Shown piece after piece: positions 8,071 through 15,758 of a DNA stretch of 36,734 bases. The DNA comes from an uncultured Clostridia bacterium. Lineage in GTDB: Bacteria; Bacillota; Clostridia; TANB77; CAG-508. The DNA lies in the NCBI GenBank assembly GCA_944386675.1, contig CALXBY010000015.1:1-36734 (forward strand). The letters are read 5' to 3'. The translations under genes were made by a program, and so were the position numbers. The notes below the pieces were generated by a model, which was given only the letters and a program-made list of their open reading frames with translations, did no database searches and had not been told where the DNA came from. Within the stretch, counting starts at the first letter, position 1. Each line of letters starts with the position of its first letter.

Positions 8071-10497
8071 TTAAGCTTCTTTCATTTCACTTGTTCCCAT
8101 CTTTAATTCATTTAATTTATCTAATGTCATTAATACTTCTCTTGGTTTACTTCCTTGATATCCAGAAATGACACCTCTTTCTTCCATTTGGTCAATAATT
8201 CTTCCTGCTCTTGCATATCCTACTTTAAATCTTCTTTGGATAAAAGAGGTTGAAGCTTGTCCTGTCTCTACAACTGTTTGTATAGCATCCATTAAAAATG
8301 GATCTGTTTCATCATCTGCTGCTTGTTCTTGTGCTAATTCTTTGTCTGTTTTATTATTATTTTCTATACTTTCTAATATATCTTCACTATATGTTGCAGT
8401 TCCATTTGATTTTACGAAATCTACAATTTTTTCTACTTCTTCATCCGACACAAAGGCACCTTGCACTCTTGATGGTTTTGGGGCACCTGATGGAAAAAAT
8501 AACATATCTCCTTTTCCTAATAATTTTTCTGCTCCAATTGTATCTAGAATAGTTCTTGAATCCACTTGTGATGATACGGCAAATGCGATTCTTGATGGAA
8601 TATTTGCTTTAATTAATCCTGTAATAACATCAACAGATGGTCTTTGTGTAGCGATAACTAAATGCATTCCAGCAGCTCTAGCTTTTTGTGCTAATCGACA
8701 AATGGCCTCTTCAACATCTTTAGCCGCTACCATCATTAAGTCAGCTAACTCATCTACAATAATCACAATTTGTGGAAGTTTTCCTACTCCGCCTTCTTTT
8801 TCAATAGCTTTATTATATCCTTTTAAATCTCTTACACCTTTTCCCGCAAATTTGTTATATCTATCATCCATTTCTTGAACAGCCCATGCCAATGCTCCTG
8901 CTGCCTTTTTAGGATCTGTTACAACTGGTATTAGTAAATGTGGAATTCCATTATATACAGATAATTCTACAACTTTTGGGTCCACCATTACTAATTTTAC
9001 TTCACTTGGTTTTGCATTATAAATAATACTTGTGATAATTGTATTTATACATACACTCTTACCAGAACCTGTTGAACCTGCAATTAATACATGTGGCATT
9101 TTAGCAATATCTGCTAATTGCGTATTTCCAGCAACATCTTTTCCTAATGCGATCGTCAATTTTGATTTATTATTTTGAAATTCTTTACTTTCTAATACTT
9201 CTCTTAAATGAACTGTTTCTTTTTCCTTGTTTGGAACCTCTATACCTACAGCTTGTTTTCCAGGGATTGGTGCTTCAATTCTTATTGTTTCTGCTGCTAA
9301 GTTTAGAGCAATATCATCTGCTAGATTAGCAATTTTGCTAACCCTAACTCCCTCTGCTGGTTTTAGCTCATATCTTGTAATTGCTGGTCCTACTGAAACA
9401 TTTTCTACTTTTGCAGATACTCCAAAACTATATAAAGTTTTTTGCAATTTTGTAGCCGTATCTGTTAAAGCTTTTGCACCACCTTTTAACGCTTTTGCCT
9501 TTGCCTTACTTAACAATTCAATTGGTGGATATTCATAATGTTCATCTTCCACTACCATAGCATGCTCTAGTTGAAGTACTTCTTTTTTCTTGTCTTCTTT
9601 CTTTTCTTCTTCTTGCTTGAATAAATTATTTTCTATCACATCTGGTTGCATCTCTTTCTTGCTGTCTTTTGTTAATGGTTCTAAGTCATCATTTGAATGG
9701 TCATATTTTTTTAATCCTCTTGCATTTTCTGTTTCATCTAATATTCTTCCCCCAAAATTAATTTTTATTTGGTTATCCATTATTTCTTTATCTTTTTGTG
9801 CTTTTGCATTTGCAATCTTCTCTGCCTTTATTCTAGCCCTCTCAGCCATTCTTTCTTCACGTTCTCTTTTTCTTCTCTCTTGTGCTGTTTCCTTTAATTC
9901 CTCTTGACTTCTTGTTTCTTTTTCTTCTAGTCTTTCTTCTCTCTTGGTTTCAATCTTTTCTACAAACATATTAATTAAGTCAGACATATTGATTCCAAAT
10001 GTAAATACTAAAAATACAACTGCCACACCTATGCAAAGAATAACCGCACCAACATCGCCTAATAATTTTGCAAGTGGTACTGCTGCAACAGCCCCTATTG
10101 CACCTCCTCCTTTGCTTTGTTCTCCTATATAGTACGCATCTTTTACAACTTCTGACAACTCTTTTTCTGATTGTAATTCTCCACTAGAAATTTGAATTAC
10201 GCTAAACAACACCGTTAAACTAACAACAAAAATTGCATATTGTATTAATTTAGACACAAGTGTATCTCTTCCATCAGTTGCTAGTTTTATTCCTATAGCA
10301 AATCCACCAATTGGAAGAACATATTGCATAATTCCGAACATTCCTCCCAATATTTCATTTAATTTAACACCTACTATTCCAGACTTCGTATATATTAAAA
10401 CACCTAATAATAAACTTAGCATAATAATAACAACAACTGCCAAATCTAATTTAGATGCTGTTTTTTTACTTTTTTTGTATCTTCTTTTTTTTGCCAT
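8071..10497 (-). CDS. ftsK: FtsK/SpoIIIE-family DNA translocase
   Basis: ATP-driven double-stranded DNA pump that clears chromosomes through the closing septum; the SpoIIIE form moves DNA into the forespore. The 808 residues show four N-terminal membrane helices (about 20-175), a charged coiled linker (180-320), the alpha domain, and a RecA-like motor. The motor has Walker A AGSTGSGKSV (about 473-482), Walker B VIIVDELADL (578-587) and the ATQRPSVDVITG motif (617-628). It ends in a winged-helix gamma domain (about 735-790, FKVGYARAGRIIDQMEERG) that would recognise KOPS/SRS-like sites. I use the ATG at 10497, 9 nt after AAGGG; the in-frame ATG 9 nt upstream abuts that site. FtsK and SpoIIIE cannot be told apart by sequence alone. 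Confidence 0.93.
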   Translation of the reverse strand: MAKKRRYKKSKKTASKLDLAVVVIIMLSLLLGVLIYTKSGIVGVKLNEILGGMFGIMQYVLPIGGFAIGIKLATDGRDTLVSKLIQYAIFVVSLTVLFSVIQISSGELQSEKELSEVVKDAYYIGEQSKGGGAIGAVAAVPLAKLLGDVGAVILCIGVAVVFLVFTFGINMSDLINMFVEKIETKREERLEEKETRSQEELKETAQERRKREREERMAERARIKAEKIANAKAQKDKEIMDNQIKINFGGRILDETENARGLKKYDHSNDDLEPLTKDSKKEMQPDVIENNLFKQEEEKKEDKKKEVLQLEHAMVVEDEHYEYPPIELLSKAKAKALKGGAKALTDTATKLQKTLYSFGVSAKVENVSVGPAITRYELKPAEGVRVSKIANLADDIALNLAAETIRIEAPIPGKQAVGIEVPNKEKETVHLREVLESKEFQNNKSKLTIALGKDVAGNTQLADIAKMPHVLIAGSTGSGKSVCINTIITSIIYNAKPSEVKLVMVDPKVVELSVYNGIPHLLIPVVTDPKKAAGALAWAVQEMDDRYNKFAGKGVRDLKGYNKAIEKEGGVGKLPQIVIIVDELADLMMVAAKDVEEAICRLAQKARAAGMHLVIATQRPSVDVITGLIKANIPSRIAFAVSSQVDSRTILDTIGAEKLLGKGDMLFFPSGAPKPSRVQGAFVSDEEVEKIVDFVKSNGTATYSEDILESIENNNKTDKELAQEQAADDETDPFLMDAIQTVVETGQASTSFIQRRFKVGYARAGRIIDQMEERGVISGYQGSKPREVLMTLDKLNELKMGTSEMKEA

Positions 10498-10581
10498 TTC
10501 TATCATCCCTTCTCATTATGCAATTTTTCCGTGCAATAGATTACATTAATTAAAGCCAGAAATCAAAAGCCCACATTTCTT

Positions 10582-10604
10582 TGACTTCTGAATCTGACTT
10601 CTGA
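10582..10604. repeat. Two 10-nt direct repeats with related copies nearby
   Basis: TGACTTCTGA occurs at 10582-10591 and again at 10595-10604. A looser copy (CAGAAATCAAAAG on the plus strand) occurs at about 10558-10570. They lie in the 110-nt gap between the 167-aa coiled-coil gene and ftsK, just past the stop codon at 10608. The pattern looks like a degraded short tandem repeat. No terminator is apparent in the gap. Confidence 0.5.
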
Positions 10605-10607
10605 TTA

Positions 10608-11111
10608 CTATTTTAATTCTTTTCTACTATTTTGTATTGTTTTAATTGTATCTTGTAATGAGATTTCCATTAATCTTAAAGCTTCAGACATATTTGTTTC
10701 TAATTTTTCTAATGTTTCTTTCATTACATCTTCTGTATTTCCTAATAAGCTGTCTGCATATTCTTTTGTTCCTTTTGATATTTCTCTTGACATTTCATTT
10801 GCTGTTTCTATAATTTCTGTTTTTTGATCATAAGCCTTTCTTGTTATTTCATGTTCATCTATCATTGCTATAATTCTATTTTCTGCTTCTTTAACAATTC
10901 CATCAGCTTCCTTTTGTGCTTCTACCAATATTCTTTGTCTTTCCTCTTTAATCCATTTTGCTTGTTTTAATTCATCTGGTAATTTCAAACGTATTTCTTT
11001 TATTAAATCCAATAATTCATCTTTGTCTATAACACTTTTAGAAGAAAAAGGTAAGTTTCTACTTTTTTCTAATAAATCCTCTAATGTTTCTAATAATGTA
11101 AAAATTTCCAT
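10608..11111 (-). CDS. Coiled-coil protein next to rsmD (H+-ATPase subunit-like helix)
   Basis: This is a 167-residue almost entirely helical protein. Residues 55-110 (KEERQRILVEAQKEADGIVKEAENRI) resemble the stalk helices of ATP synthase subunits b/E/H, which is why relatives are often auto-labelled ATPase. There is no transmembrane segment here, so it is not subunit b. A small conserved-looking protein of this kind next to rsmD is familiar from Clostridia. Role unknown; DivIVA-like or SMC-like scaffolding would fit but is a guess. GAAAGGGG precedes the ATG. It lies 21 nt after rsmD in one operon. Confidence 0.75.
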   Translation of the reverse strand: MEIFTLLETLEDLLEKSRNLPFSSKSVIDKDELLDLIKEIRLKLPDELKQAKWIKEERQRILVEAQKEADGIVKEAENRIIAMIDEHEITRKAYDQKTEIIETANEMSREISKGTKEYADSLLGNTEDVMKETLEKLETNMSEALRLMEISLQDTIKTIQNSRKELK

Positions 11112-11132
11112 GGTTTTGCCCCTTTCTACTAT

Positions 11133-11684
11133 TTATATCCTTTTTAAGAATATAAGATATGCTCGCCCATATTTTCGAATATCTTTTATCTCACAATTTA
11201 CATTTTCTAATTTTTCTATCATTCTATCTTTGTCATCAGTTTCTATTATGATAATTGAATCTTCTTTTAACAAATCTTTTTTTAATATATACTCTATTGA
11301 TTCAATAGCAAAATCGGTTTTATATGGTGGATCTAAAAAAACAATATCTAATTTTTCATTTATCTTATTTTGTAAAACATTTTTAAAATCCATATGATAT
11401 ATTTCTACATTTTCTAAAAAATGTGTCTTTTCCATGTTTTTCTTTATTATATTGCATGCCTCTTTGGAATTATCACACATGATAACTTTTCTGGCTCCTC
11501 TACTTAATGCTTCTAAACCTATGGCTCCACTTCCAGAAAACAAATCCAAAAAAATGGCATCTTGTATTTTATTTTGAATAATATTAAATAATGATTCTTT
11601 TACTCTATCTAATGTGGGTCTTGTATTTTCCCCCTCCAAAGTATACAGTTTTGTTCCTCTTGATTTTCCCGCGATAATCCTCAT
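11133..11684 (-). CDS. rsmD: 16S rRNA (guanine966-N2)-methyltransferase RsmD
   Basis: Methylates N2 of G966 in 16S rRNA using S-adenosylmethionine during 30S assembly. The 183 residues match the family length. Visible motifs are the N-terminal MRIIAGxxRG (substrate side), RPTLDRVKESLFN, the SAM-binding LDLFSGSGAIGLEALSRGA (about 46-64), MCDNS after strand 2, and the catalytic FLDPPY (about 115-120). AAAGG precedes the ATG. It heads an operon with the 167-aa coiled-coil gene and perhaps ftsK, driven by the promoter at 11704-11731. Confidence 0.95.
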   Translation of the reverse strand: MRIIAGKSRGTKLYTLEGENTRPTLDRVKESLFNIIQNKIQDAIFLDLFSGSGAIGLEALSRGARKVIMCDNSKEACNIIKKNMEKTHFLENVEIYHMDFKNVLQNKINEKLDIVFLDPPYKTDFAIESIEYILKKDLLKEDSIIIIETDDKDRMIEKLENVNCEIKDIRKYGRAYLIFLKRI

Positions 11685-11703
11685 ATTTTAACCTTTCTTT
11701 ACT

Positions 11704-11731
11704 ATTATCATTTTAAACCTTTTTTAGTCAA
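11704..11731 (-). promoter_or_regulatory. Promoter of the rsmD operon
   Basis: On the minus strand: TTGACT (11726-11731), 16-nt spacer, GATAAT (11704-11709). A second TTGACT sits immediately upstream and could pair with TAAAAT at a 16-nt spacing, giving an alternative start about 6 nt earlier. The leader would be very short, beginning at or just before the ribosome binding site. Confidence 0.6.
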
Positions 11732-11941
11732 AGTCAATACTATTCATAGAAATGTAACATACATTTAACAGTTCTGTAACATATTACCTATTTTGTAATA
11801 TTTTTCTCTCATTTCCTACTTTTTACTAAAATTTTCTCACTCATCAATTTTATATCATCTCTAATTAATTAAAATCCTGTTGCATTCTTAGAGTAAAGTG
11901 CTATGCTTGTATAAGAAGAGTCGAGTTTTTTCTATACAAAC

Positions 11942-11978
11942 ACAAAAGACTATCTAATCTTCTTAGATAGTCTTTTGT
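11942..11978 (-). terminator. Terminator after divIVA
   Basis: Perfect 16-bp stem: 11942-11957 (ACAAAAGACTATCTAA) pairs with 11963-11978 around a 5-nt loop, 10 nt past the divIVA stop codon. On the minus strand the 3' arm ends in CTTTTGT and is followed by TTTG, giving a U-rich tail. The rest of the rsmD-divIVA gap (about 300 nt) shows only the rsmD promoter and scattered TGTAACAT words. Confidence 0.85.
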
Positions 11979-11988
11979 ATAAATATCA

Positions 11989-12441
11989 TTAATCCTCTTT
12001 ATTAACATCTTTTAATAATTCTAATTGTGAAATTAAAAGTGATTCCATTTTTGCTTTATATATATCAAATTGTTTTTTTATATCATCTAATTCTTTAGTT
12101 TTTAGTACGATTTGATTTTCTAACTCATCTGCTTGTTGTTTTGCTGAACTCTTTGCATCATTAATAATTTGGTCTGCTTGTTGCTTTGCCACATTTTTTA
12201 TATCTTCTGCTGTAGTTTGTGCCATAACTAAAGTATTTTGCAAAGTTGTTTCTATTGTTTTATAATGCTCTAAACTTTTATTCAATTCTTCTACTTTTGA
12301 TCTTAGTTCTGTTATTTCTTTATAATTTTTACTATAATCTACTGTTAAGTCATCTAAAAAATCGTCTACTTCTTCTACATTATATCCATTCATCATCTGT
12401 TTAGAGAATTTTTTATTTTCTATATCTAATGGTGTAATCAT
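11989..12441 (-). CDS. divIVA: DivIVA-domain cell division/polarity protein
   Basis: Membrane-curvature-sensing scaffold of poles and septa in Gram-positive bacteria. The N-terminal lipid-binding module is clear: MITPLDIENKKFSKQMMNGYNVEEVDDFLD (residues 1-30) matches the DivIVA signature, in which position 17 is usually an exposed aromatic or hydrophobic residue. The remaining residues (33-145) form a continuous parallel coiled coil with a conspicuous AKQQADQIINDAKSSAKQQAD internal near-repeat. At 150 residues it is on the short side for DivIVA. AAGGAGG lies 5 nt before the ATG. It follows sepF by 47 nt and shares its promoter and the terminator at 11942-11978. Confidence 0.93.
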   Translation of the reverse strand: MITPLDIENKKFSKQMMNGYNVEEVDDFLDDLTVDYSKNYKEITELRSKVEELNKSLEHYKTIETTLQNTLVMAQTTAEDIKNVAKQQADQIINDAKSSAKQQADELENQIVLKTKELDDIKKQFDIYKAKMESLLISQLELLKDVNKED

Positions 12442-12488
12442 ATTTCCTCCTTATAGAAAGGCACAAAGACCCCTTTGATATTTTTTAA

Positions 12489-12971
12489 TTAGTTAATTCC
12501 ATTATTTTTTAACCATGAAACGGATAATTTACTTTTTATTTCTTCTCTAGCCATTTCGTTTGTAATTTCATAGTTTGATGGTGCAACTAAGAATATAGAA
12601 TTAGATACTTTTTGAATATATCCATCTAGTGCATATACACCACCACTAATAAAGTCTACAATTCTTCTTGCTACATCTTTATTTACATATTCCAAATTTA
12701 CAATAACAGACTTTCTTTCTTTAAGAAAACTACAAATTTCATCTGATTGCTCAAATGTTGTTGGTTGTGATATAACCATCTTTATTGCATTTGGTTGACT
12801 TTGTTGCATATTAACAACTTTATTGTTATTTTTTCTACCAAATATTTTTTTATCTTCTTCTTCCTCTTGTTCATTATCATAGTCATAGATATCCTCATCT
12901 TCATATTCCTCTGGTTCAGCTGAGTCCATACCAAATAGTCCCCAAACTTTATCCATTAACGCTCCTGACAT
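12489..12971 (-). CDS. sepF: Cell division protein SepF
   Basis: FtsZ-binding ring-forming protein that anchors the Z-ring to the membrane in Firmicutes and Actinobacteria. It has an N-terminal amphipathic membrane helix (ALMDKVWGLFGM, residues 4-15), an acidic linker (17-42), and the SepF domain (about 62-150) with VISQPTTFEQSDEICSFLKE, VIVNLEYVNKDVARRIVDFISGGVYALDG and FLVAPSNYEI. The 160-residue length is typical. AGGAGG lies 7 nt before the ATG. It starts its own operon with divIVA from the strong promoter at 13015-13043. Confidence 0.96.
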   Translation of the reverse strand: MSGALMDKVWGLFGMDSAEPEEYEDEDIYDYDNEQEEEEDKKIFGRKNNNKVVNMQQSQPNAIKMVISQPTTFEQSDEICSFLKERKSVIVNLEYVNKDVARRIVDFISGGVYALDGYIQKVSNSIFLVAPSNYEITNEMAREEIKSKLSVSWLKNNGIN

Positions 12972-13014
12972 AAAAAAACCTCCTACATTACTTCATTTGT
13001 ATTCATTTGTACTA

Positions 13015-13043
13015 AGTATCTACTTTTTTTTCTTTATTGTCAA
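13015..13043 (-). promoter_or_regulatory. Promoter of sepF-divIVA
   Basis: On the minus strand: perfect TTGACA (13038-13043), 17-nt spacer, GATACT (13015-13020). The leader is about 35 nt before the strong sepF ribosome binding site. This lets the division genes be expressed independently of the upstream mutL-miaA group. Confidence 0.75.
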
Positions 13044-13076
13044 TAGTTTTTTAAAATGTAATATTTTTTTAATATT

Positions 13077-13099
13077 TTTGTAATATTATTGTAATATTA
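13077..13099. repeat. TAATATTA palindromes at the end of the HlyD-like gene
   Basis: On the minus strand the HlyD-like stop codon is embedded in GTAATATTA-CAA-TAATATTAC, a perfect 9-bp hairpin. Further AATATTA words follow to about 13050. The tail is A-rich rather than U-rich on the minus strand, so it is a poor intrinsic terminator. It could be a binding site for a regulator of the sepF promoter just downstream, but this is unproven. Confidence 0.4.
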
Positions 13100-14398
13100 C
13101 TCTTCTAGTTTTGTTAAATCTGGATTTAGTACTACTTCATCATATAAACTTATCTTTTTGTATGATATAATCTCTTCATTTGTAAATCCTAATTCTTTTA
13201 ATTCTTCTGTATCATAAGGCTCAACAATTGAATATTTTTCTCCTTCTTTTTTTATTTTTACTAAAATTTTATTTAAATATCCCGCTCTATTTCTTACAAC
13301 ATATGCTAAATCATTTTCTTTTACAATTGCTTGATTTGGAATTTTTAACCCACTCTCACTCCACCAAATCAAGTCAAACGAAACCTTTCTATAGCTTATT
13401 AATTCTTCTACGCCTTTTTCTATTCTTAATATTAAGACAATGTCGTTATCATCTTCTTGTAATGTATATGTAATTTCCGCTGAAACTTCTGAACCACTTG
13501 GTAATCTCACTTTAACTTTGTCTCCTACCTTTGCATTCTTAGCTTCATCTGTATTTGTTATGGTCGCTATATAGCAATTTGTATTATCAATTATTTTCCC
13601 ACATTCATCACTTGCAGGAATAATTTTTCCTGTTTTCAAATCTAAATTTTCTAAATACTCTTTGCTCAACGTAGAAAAACATTCCTCTGTTGGTTTCAAT
13701 ACATCTTCTAAACCATCTACTCTATATGAAACCACTCCACTTTTACTCGAATTTACATATTCTGCACCAGAATTTAATTCGTTTTCATAATTTTTTCTTT
13801 CTTCAATAAGTTGTTTTAAATATGAACCTTGTGGACTTAAATCACCAGCTATATTTGCTTTTTTAGTGATTAACTCATCAATTTCTTTTTTATATTCTTC
13901 CAATTTTGTAGTATCAGTAATGTTACTAATTTCCAGTAATTTTTGTTCTATTTGTGTTTCCAAAGATTTCATATCACTCGTAAATAGATTTGTTTCATTA
14001 GACATTGCCTCTTGTATCTTTGTATCTAATTGAGCTATTTTTTCTTTCAATGACGCCTCATTTTTTGTATAATATCTAAATACTGCTTCATTAACAGCGA
14101 CCTTTTCACCCTCAGATTTTATTTTTTCCATTCCATTTTTATAATTTTCACCTTGTACAACAACTTCATCTCTTATAACATATCCTATGTCAGTTTCTTC
14201 TGAATACAAAGTTCCCTCTTCTAAAGTAAATATATCTGTTGGTTGTTTAATTAATAAATATATTGTATACATTAAATAAATCGAAACCAGCGCAACAGCT
14301 ATATAGATAATAATTTTTTTATTAAATTCAAACCTTTCTTTTGGTTTCTTTTGTTCTTTTTTCTCTCTTTTTAATTCTTGCGTTTTTTGTTCTTTCAA
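13097..14398 (-). CDS. HlyD-like membrane-anchored adaptor protein
   Basis: Membrane-fusion/adaptor-type protein of the kind encoded beside sepF in Clostridia; its partner and substrate are unknown. A basic N-terminus (1-27) precedes one transmembrane helix (about 28-49), then a beta/barrel-sandwich segment (50-105), a coiled-coil hairpin (about 108-205), the second barrel half, and a C-terminal domain (about 270-425, IPNQAIVKENDLAYVVRNRAG, a typical HlyD motif). The start is TTG, with GGAGG 7 nt upstream, and its TTGA overlaps the miaA stop codon by 4 nt, implying translational coupling. No exporter ATPase or permease gene adjoins it, so a role in envelope or division rather than classical type I secretion is plausible. 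Confidence 0.8.
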   Translation of the reverse strand: MKEQKTQELKREKKEQKKPKERFEFNKKIIIYIAVALVSIYLMYTIYLLIKQPTDIFTLEEGTLYSEETDIGYVIRDEVVVQGENYKNGMEKIKSEGEKVAVNEAVFRYYTKNEASLKEKIAQLDTKIQEAMSNETNLFTSDMKSLETQIEQKLLEISNITDTTKLEEYKKEIDELITKKANIAGDLSPQGSYLKQLIEERKNYENELNSGAEYVNSSKSGVVSYRVDGLEDVLKPTEECFSTLSKEYLENLDLKTGKIIPASDECGKIIDNTNCYIATITNTDEAKNAKVGDKVKVRLPSGSEVSAEITYTLQEDDNDIVLILRIEKGVEELISYRKVSFDLIWWSESGLKIPNQAIVKENDLAYVVRNRAGYLNKILVKIKKEGEKYSIVEPYDTEELKELGFTNEEIISYKKISLYDEVVLNPDLTKLEE

Positions 14399-15315
14399 TT
14401 CATACCCTCCAAAATAATTTTAATATTATTTTGTATATCGTCTTCTGCATTTAGCCATATTGTTTGCTTATTTTTTCTAAACCATGTTAACTGTCTTTTA
14501 GCATATCTTCTTGTTTCCATTTTTATTTTTTCAATCATTTCTTCTTTTGTATATTTCCCGTCTAAATAATCTACGACTTCTTTATAGCCTAATCCTTGCA
14601 TTGCTGTTGGGAATTTTTCATATTTATTTAAAATTTGTCTCACTTCTCCAATTAGACCTTGTTCAATCATGATGTCTACTCTTTTATTAATCCTGTCATA
14701 CAGTTTTTGCCTATCCCATTGCAAAGCATATACTTTATAATCATATTCCACTTCTTTTTTCCTAGATTCTATTTCTTGCTGTGTTTTTGTTTTTCCTGTT
14801 GCATGATAAATTTCTAAAATTCTTAATATTCTTTTTTGATCATTTGGACTTATTTTCTCTATAGCTTTAGGATCTATCTCTTTTGCTCTTTCATATAATG
14901 TTTCTAATCCTTTTTCTTTTACGATTTTTTCTAACTCTCTTCTATATTCTTCATCCAACTTTATATCTTGATATTCTATCTCATAAATTAGACTATCTAT
15001 GTATAGTCCTGTACCACCAACAACAATTGGTACTTTTCCTTTTTCTATAATTTCTTTAATTGCTGTTTTTGCATCCTTTTTGTAGTCTGCCACACTATAT
15101 CTTTCTTCTGGCGATACATACCCTATCAAATAATGTTTAATTCCCTGCATTTCCTCAAGTGTTGGTTTAGCTGTTCCAATATCCATATCTTTATATATTT
15201 GCATAGAATCACAAGATACAATTTCTCCATCGATTTTTTTAGCTAATTCAATTGATAATGCTGTTTTTCCAGATGCAGTTGGACCACATATAACAATTAC
15301 TTTATTTTTCTGCAT
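14395..15315 (-). CDS. miaA: tRNA dimethylallyltransferase MiaA
   Basis: Transfers the dimethylallyl group to N6 of A37 in tRNAs reading codons that begin with U, which include tRNA-Tyr. The 306 residues carry the P-loop CGPTASGKTALS (about 8-19), the D(S)MQIYKDMDIGTAKP substrate-binding segment, GGTGLYIDSLIY, and the C-terminal MQGLGYKEV and RRYAKRQLTWFRK motifs that contact tRNA. I start at 15315, with GAGG 6 nt upstream; the in-frame ATG 12 nt earlier overlaps that site. It overlaps the preceding membrane-protein gene by 14 nt and the following HlyD-like gene by 4 nt, so it belongs to one operon with mutL. Confidence 0.97.
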   Translation of the reverse strand: MQKNKVIVICGPTASGKTALSIELAKKIDGEIVSCDSMQIYKDMDIGTAKPTLEEMQGIKHYLIGYVSPEERYSVADYKKDAKTAIKEIIEKGKVPIVVGGTGLYIDSLIYEIEYQDIKLDEEYRRELEKIVKEKGLETLYERAKEIDPKAIEKISPNDQKRILRILEIYHATGKTKTQQEIESRKKEVEYDYKVYALQWDRQKLYDRINKRVDIMIEQGLIGEVRQILNKYEKFPTAMQGLGYKEVVDYLDGKYTKEEMIEKIKMETRRYAKRQLTWFRKNKQTIWLNAEDDIQNNIKIILEGMN

Positions 15316-15742
15316 TTTGCACCTCATTATACATATTAATAATTCCCTCTTGTGTATCTTTTAAATATCCTTTTTCGATAAATATACATGCGACAAGTAC
15401 AATAAGTATAATTATAAATCTCTTCTGTGCCTGATTCTTATCAATTTCTTCCTCAAGAATTTTATCAAATACATTTGCTGTAAACGGCAATAAGATGAGT
15501 GAATTCAATCCTGTAAATACTAATATTAATGTATTTGACACTGTCTTTTGCATTTCTTCACTTGGATATATGATACTTCCCTTTGTTAATTGATATATGA
15601 TGAGTGTTATAAAATAAGTAATTAGTAGTCCTATCACAATAAATGCAATTTTTCTAGGTTTCTCTATATTTCCTAAATTATGCCATATCCATATAATGCT
15701 TACTATAAATATCAATATTGCTCCTATAATAATAAATGTCAT
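15302..15742 (-). CDS. Small integral membrane protein, 146 aa
   Basis: Function not recognised. It has four or five hydrophobic segments: residues about 2-20, 33-55, 74-95 and 113-130, with short polar connections and an acidic C-terminal stretch (EGIINMYNEVQNAEK). I start at 15742, where AAGGAG lies 6 nt upstream; the longer frame lacks a site. It is sandwiched between mutL (16 nt) and miaA (14-nt overlap), so it is translated with them, but nothing in the sequence ties it to mismatch repair or tRNA modification. Confidence 0.75.
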   Translation of the reverse strand: MTFIIIGAILIFIVSIIWIWHNLGNIEKPRKIAFIVIGLLITYFITLIIYQLTKGSIIYPSEEMQKTVSNTLILVFTGLNSLILLPFTANVFDKILEEEIDKNQAQKRFIIILIVLVACIFIEKGYLKDTQEGIINMYNEVQNAEK

Positions 15743-15758
15743 TTCATTCTCCTTACTC

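Noticed and set aside
2764-10497. MBL nuclease, hypotheticals and FtsK-like ATPase as a defence island
   Set aside because: FtsK has the membrane helices and gamma domain of the housekeeping translocase, and no restriction, toxin or CRISPR components are present.
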